A stretch of DNA of 64,000 nt from DASVWZ01 sp963708575. Lineage in GTDB: Bacteria; Acidobacteriota; Terriglobia; Terriglobales; Acidobacteriaceae. The notes under the pieces are model-generated. The model ran no database searches, was not told the DNA's origin, and saw only the letters and a program-made list of their open reading frames with translations. The position numbers and the translations under genes are program-made. This document shows, in pieces, positions 59,315 to 64,000 of this stretch (its first letter is position 1; the number at the start of each line of letters is the position of its first letter). The DNA lies in contig CAVPTB010000007.1 in assembly GCA_963708575.1 (NCBI GenBank), positions 2,046,001-2,110,000 of the forward strand. Direction: 5' to 3'.

Positions 59315-60241
59315 TTATACTCCGATTACAGCTACCAGTTCTTTTACGGCGTCGGCGCTGCGATTTAGTTCCTGCTGTTCGTGAGGAGTGAGTTTGATTT
59401 CGATGATCTGCTCGATGCCTTTTGATCCCAGCTTCACCGGCACTCCGACGTAGAGGCCTTTGATCCCGTATTCGCCATCGAGATAAGCGGCGCAGGGCAG
59501 AATCTTTTTCTTGTCCTTGAGAATGGCCTCGACCATTTCGGTGGCGGCGGCGGATGGGGCATAGTAGGCGCTACCGGTTTTGAGGTACTTCACGATCTCT
59601 GCGCCGCCATCGCGGGTGCGCTGAACGAGCTTGTCGATGGTGTGGGCGTCCATGAGCTCGGTGATAGGAATGCCCGCAACCGTGGAATAACGTGGCAACG
59701 GAACCATGGTGTCGCCATGTCCGCCGAGCACGAAAGCGGTGACGTTCTCCACACTGACGTGCAGTTCTTCGGCGATGAAGGTGCGGAAACGCGAGGAGTC
59801 GAGTACGCCGGCCATGCCGATGACGCGCTCGCGCGGCAGACCGCTCTTCTTAAAGGCGGCCTGGGCCATGGCGTCGAGCGGGTTGGACACCACAATGAGA
59901 ATCGTGTTTGGCGAATAATGAACGGCTTTGCCGACCACGTCGGTCATGATTTTGTAGTTGGTGTTAAGGAGGTCGTCGCGGCTCATACCGGGCTTGCGCG
60001 GAATTCCGGCGGTGATGACAACGATGTCGGAGTTCGCAGTGTCGGCGTAATCGTTGGTGCCGGTGACGTGGGAATCGCGTTTCTCGATGGGCATGGCTTC
60101 GAGCAGATCGAGCCCCTTGCCTTGCGGCACGCCTTCAACGATGTCGATGAGAACGACATCCGCGAGTTCCTTGGAAGCGATCCAGTGGGCGGCCGTGGCA
60201 CCCACATTCCCAGAGCCTACGATCGTAACTTTTTTGCGCAT
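59315..60241 (-). CDS. mdh: Malate dehydrogenase
   Basis: Mdh oxidises malate to oxaloacetate with NAD in the TCA cycle. The 308-residue protein of the LDH-like class has KVTIVGSGNVGATAAHWIAS, VVITAGIPRKPGMSRDDLL with the two arginines that bind the dicarboxylate, IVVSNPLDAMAQAAF and the active His in VLGGHGDTMVPL. ATG 60241 has AAAGGAAATC upstream. It lies 41 nt after the icd stop, so icd and mdh form one operon. The gene ends before a palindromic element. Confidence 0.97.
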   Translation of the reverse strand: MRKKVTIVGSGNVGATAAHWIASKELADVVLIDIVEGVPQGKGLDLLEAMPIEKRDSHVTGTNDYADTANSDIVVITAGIPRKPGMSRDDLLNTNYKIMTDVVGKAVHYSPNTILIVVSNPLDAMAQAAFKKSGLPRERVIGMAGVLDSSRFRTFIAEELHVSVENVTAFVLGGHGDTMVPLPRYSTVAGIPITELMDAHTIDKLVQRTRDGGAEIVKYLKTGSAYYAPSAAATEMVEAILKDKKKILPCAAYLDGEYGIKGLYVGVPVKLGSKGIEQIIEIKLTPHEQQELNRSADAVKELVAVIGV

Positions 60242-60282
60242 GATTTCCTTTCGTAAATAAATGCTGACCGCGAATCGCGGAA

Positions 60283-61710
<1,428 letters not shown>

Positions 61711-61869
61711 GCTAAGTCCTCCGAGAGGGTGGGGAGAAACTCATTATTATAAAGGCTGGACGGCGTTGGTGAGAAATGCGGGGATCACTGAAGTCACCGA
61801 AGGAGCGATTGACGGTGAGTTGACATCCGGTGGACAAGTCAGCGAGAGCTGGCCCGTTACAATAGAACC

Positions 61870-62385
61870 ATGGAGGCAAGTTCATTCTCAGCAGTAATGC
61901 GCCGGCTGGTTGTGTTCGCCGCGATCTGTGTTGCTGCCATTGGTGGGGCGGCAGCGCAAGATCTTTCGACTCCTGGGACGATCGTGTTGCCGGACGCCCC
62001 TGCGTTTGTGTCGCCGGGGTCGTCGACTGCGCTGGTGGTTCCGGCTCCATCGGAGTCAGTATCGTCCGAACACTCTTTCTGGGATCGGGAGAACATTTTG
62101 TTGTTCTCGGGAGTCGCGGTGATGCGCGGGCTGGATTATGCGTCGACGAAGAATTTTTTGGCGCGAGGGCGGAAGGAAATCTTGCTGCCTCAGGACGTGG
62201 TGGAGAACTCGGCGGGGTTCGCGAGCCTGGAGGCTGCGGCTACGGTGACTTCGGTTGGAGTCTCTTACTGGCTTCACCGCAGCGGACATCACACACTGGA
62301 GAGATGGGTATCGGTGACACATCTGAGCGTGACGGCGTTTGGGGACGCGCGGAATTATGCGTTGAAGACGCGAAAGCGGAATTGA
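61870..62385 (+). CDS. Exported or membrane protein of unknown function
   Basis: A 171-residue protein with a signal-like N-terminus (RRLVVFAAICVAAIGGAAAQ), a short Ser/Pro/Val linker, and two hydrophobic segments (ILLFSGVAVMRGLDYASTKN and AAATVTSVGVSYWLHRSGHH). It resembles no family I know, though similar short proteins are often seen in Acidobacteriota. ATG 61870 lies 160 nt from the divergent icd start. No function can be assigned. Confidence 0.7.
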   Translation: MEASSFSAVMRRLVVFAAICVAAIGGAAAQDLSTPGTIVLPDAPAFVSPGSSTALVVPAPSESVSSEHSFWDRENILLFSGVAVMRGLDYASTKNFLARGRKEILLPQDVVENSAGFASLEAAATVTSVGVSYWLHRSGHHTLERWVSVTHLSVTAFGDARNYALKTRKRN

Positions 62386-62533
62386 GAGTCTAGAACTCGC
62401 CGCCAAAGCCGGATTCAAATGGTGAGATTGTCGCAGCCTGAAAGCACTTCGTCCCTCGAACCCACTGGCGCCGGTGGAGTTTAAGGTGATTGCCGCGTAA
62501 GATTTGTTGGGATCAGTCATCCGAAGGAGATCT

Positions 62534-63064
62534 ATGTATCGACGCTTGTCACGCCTCTTTCTTTTGGTCGTGGGAGTAGGTCTTTTGACGGTCAGCGCAT
62601 TCGCTAAATCCAAGAGTGATAACGACCGGGTTCAGATGGGACGAGACATTCACGTTGCTCCGGGAGAGAAAGTTGGCGATCTGGTGTGCGTGGGGTGCTC
62701 GATTTATGTGCGCGGAGAAACGAGCGGGGACACGGTAGCCGTGGGCGGCAGCATCACGCTGGAAGGCGCGTCGGTAGCGGGAGACTCGGTGGCGGTGTTG
62801 GGCAGCGTTCGTTTGATGGGTGACTCGCACGTTGGAGGCGATGCGGTTGCCGTAATCGGCTCAGTGCGACGCGATGCGGAGTCCTCGGTCGGCGGCGATG
62901 TGACTTCCATGGGCGGGCCAGGCTGGATTTTGCTGATTCTGATTTTGCCATTGGCCCTGTTTGGCGGGTTCGTGGCATTGATTGTGTGGCTGATTCAGCG
63001 ATCACGGAGGCGGCAATCGGAGGTTGGACCTTATTCGGGCGGGGTTCCAAGCGCGCGAGTGTAG
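62534..63064 (+). CDS. Bactofilin-like membrane protein of unknown function
   Basis: The 176-residue protein has a signal peptide (LSRLFLLVVGVGLLTVSAFA) and a region of short repeats: SIYVRGETSGDTVAVGGSIT, LEGASVAGDSVAVLGSVRLM, GDSHVGGDAVAVIGSVRRDA. These GD.VAV.GSV blocks resemble the polymer-forming bactofilin fold, but here on the outer side of the membrane. A C-terminal helix (GPGWILLILILPLALFGGFV, then ALIVWLIQRSRRRQ) anchors it. ATG 62534 has AAGGAGATCT upstream. Its last 34 bases overlap the end of glnE on the other strand. Confidence 0.8.
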   Translation: MYRRLSRLFLLVVGVGLLTVSAFAKSKSDNDRVQMGRDIHVAPGEKVGDLVCVGCSIYVRGETSGDTVAVGGSITLEGASVAGDSVAVLGSVRLMGDSHVGGDAVAVIGSVRRDAESSVGGDVTSMGGPGWILLILILPLALFGGFVALIVWLIQRSRRRQSEVGPYSGGVPSARV

Positions 63065-64000
63065 ATCGCGCGCACGGTTCGAAGATTGTCGTTCAACTCG
63101 GCTTCGATGCCGTGGTCGAAGCCGCGACCCAGAATTTCGGTAGTCAGTTTTTCTGTAGCTTGACGAGCGCGTTCATTGGTTGGTAACCACTTCTGCGCGC
63201 GACCCAGCACCATCCGCATGACATGCTCTACGGTGCGAAACAGTTCTGCCGCATGATCTAATTTGCGCGCGTCCGACTTTAACAGCACACCAGCGTCGAC
63301 ACAGCGCCACAGGCGATCGCGCAAGGTTCCACCCTTTTCACGAGTATCGGCCTCGACCAGAAGGTAGCTGCAGAGGAAATCGATGTCGTAGATAGCTCCG
63401 GGAGAAGTCTTCAGCGAGCGCGCCGCTGTTTCCAGGCGCGAACGCATATCGATGACGGATTCACGGAACCCGGGAACGTGCGCGAATCGCACGAACAGAG
63501 AGTGGGCGGCGGAACTCGCTTCATCGCCCAATCTGCGAGAGCCGGCGAGGAAACGAAGCTTGGTAAAGGTCAGCGCTTCCCAGGCATGGGCTTCCTCTTC
63601 AAAATATGTTTGCAGCCGCGCCGGGTTCACCAGCAGTTCGCCTTGCTCTCCGTGGGGGCGCAAGCGGGTGTCGACGGAGAATACTGTACCCTCCTGCGTG
63701 TAAGCAGCAAGCCCGTGAACGATCCGTTCGACGGCCCTTTGCAGCGACTCCTTGTCGTCGTGATCGCAGACGAATAGAAGATCGGCGTCGGAGAGAAGAT
63801 CGAATTCATGGCTTCCCAAACGGCCCAAGGCCATGATCGCCAGATCCTTGGGAGCACCCGCCATACCGAAGGCCGCACGAATGGCATCTTCCGCGGCAGC
63901 GGTGGTTTCTCCGAGCGACTCGAATACTCCGCGATGAAAGATGACGTCTTTCGCTCCCGCGGCAAACACGCGATGGCGAAATTGTTTTCGCAACATGGAC
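63031..64000 (-). CDS. glnE: Glutamine synthetase adenylyltransferase GlnE, C-terminal part (5' truncated)
   Basis: The frame is open to the right edge, so the N-terminal part lies outside. The visible 320 residues hold one nucleotidyltransferase domain: the motif GRLGSHEFDLLSDADLLFVC with its Asp residues, then RLRPHGEQGELLVNPARLQT and YFEEEAHAWEALTFTKLRFL. This is typical of the GlnE two-domain family, which adenylylates and deadenylylates glutamine synthetase. The C-terminal helical domain follows (YDIDFLCSYLLVEADTREKG). The stop at 63031 lies within the 3' end of the convergent bactofilin-like gene. The rest of the enzyme must lie outside this window. Confidence 0.92.
   Translation of the reverse strand, partial: SMLRKQFRHRVFAAGAKDVIFHRGVFESLGETTAAAEDAIRAAFGMAGAPKDLAIMALGRLGSHEFDLLSDADLLFVCDHDDKESLQRAVERIVHGLAAYTQEGTVFSVDTRLRPHGEQGELLVNPARLQTYFEEEAHAWEALTFTKLRFLAGSRRLGDEASSAAHSLFVRFAHVPGFRESVIDMRSRLETAARSLKTSPGAIYDIDFLCSYLLVEADTREKGGTLRDRLWRCVDAGVLLKSDARKLDHAAELFRTVEHVMRMVLGRAQKWLPTNERARQATEKLTTEILGRGFDHGIEAELNDNLRTVRAIYTRALGTPPE

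Overview
The window looks like a chromosomal contig of an Acidobacteriota member, probably class Terriglobia (Koribacter or Sulfotelmatobacter-like). This is an inference from gene content. The pointers are a YpdA-type bacillithiol-disulfide reductase, M13 metallopeptidases, a DUF2911-TPR protein, a large membrane Ser/Thr kinase fused to FGE-sulfatase and hydrolase domains, paired DUF4097 proteins, a MacB-type permease pair, and frequent GTG/TTG starts. Base composition is moderately GC-rich. No rRNA, tRNA, CRISPR array, complete insertion sequence or prophage was recognised.

Layout. 1-5.4 kb: the 3' part of an S9 peptidase, cyaY, a YpdA-like reductase, fumC and an EamA transporter. 5.5-12.1 kb, all minus: a DUF4440 protein, a MidA-like methyltransferase, an M13 peptidase and two translationally linked MacB-type permeases without an ATPase gene. 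12.4-20.0 kb: DUF2911-TPR protein, DinB-like protein, 3-hydroxybutyryl-CoA dehydrogenase with a small helical partner, HAD phosphatase, hemerythrin, the multidomain kinase, and an HtrA-like protease divergent from the kinase. 21.1-28.7 kb: an isoprenoid and envelope cluster, uppS-cdsA-dxr-rseP, then ispG. Two uncharacterised genes sit between rseP and ispG. ispG is followed by a strong terminator.

28.8-41.5 kb is an accessory region of stress and regulatory genes with signs of transfer and decay. It holds an ArsR-type regulator with a frameshifted SRPBCC partner, an MBL-fold hydrolase, a VapBC-type pair, a DJ-1/PfpI protein, a VOC protein, an AT-rich RibD/DHFR-like gene, a tandem pair of secreted proteins (one copy decayed), and an ECF42-type sigma factor next to two DGPF (YCII) proteins. 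Two near-identical promoter-like sites (TGTCGA, 16-17 nt, CGACTATA) lie upstream of the proximal DGPF gene and of the intact secreted-protein gene. This suggests one sigma regulon and is the most testable regulatory signal here. A separate 36-bp direct repeat precedes both the MBL and the DJ-1 genes.

41.6-50 kb: a CAP-domain protein, rmuC, a lipoprotein, a two-repeat secreted protein, a dipeptide-type ABC permease pair interrupted by a PIN-domain toxin-antitoxin pair with its own AT-rich palindromic operator, and a CorC-type CBS protein. 50-58.1 kb: an efflux adaptor split by a frameshift, tandem DUF4097 proteins, a DUF1801 protein, a heavily frameshifted second M13 peptidase and a GH5-like secreted protein. 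58.2-64 kb: a response regulator with an RsbRD-like output domain, an icd-mdh TCA operon, a bactofilin-like membrane protein, and the C-terminal part of glnE running off the end.

Several intergenic palindromes recur (three copies of a CCATCCTTCG hairpin), and other hairpins act as plausible Rho-independent terminators. I could not run searches, so family calls rest on motifs read by eye, and functions of the unknown genes are left open.
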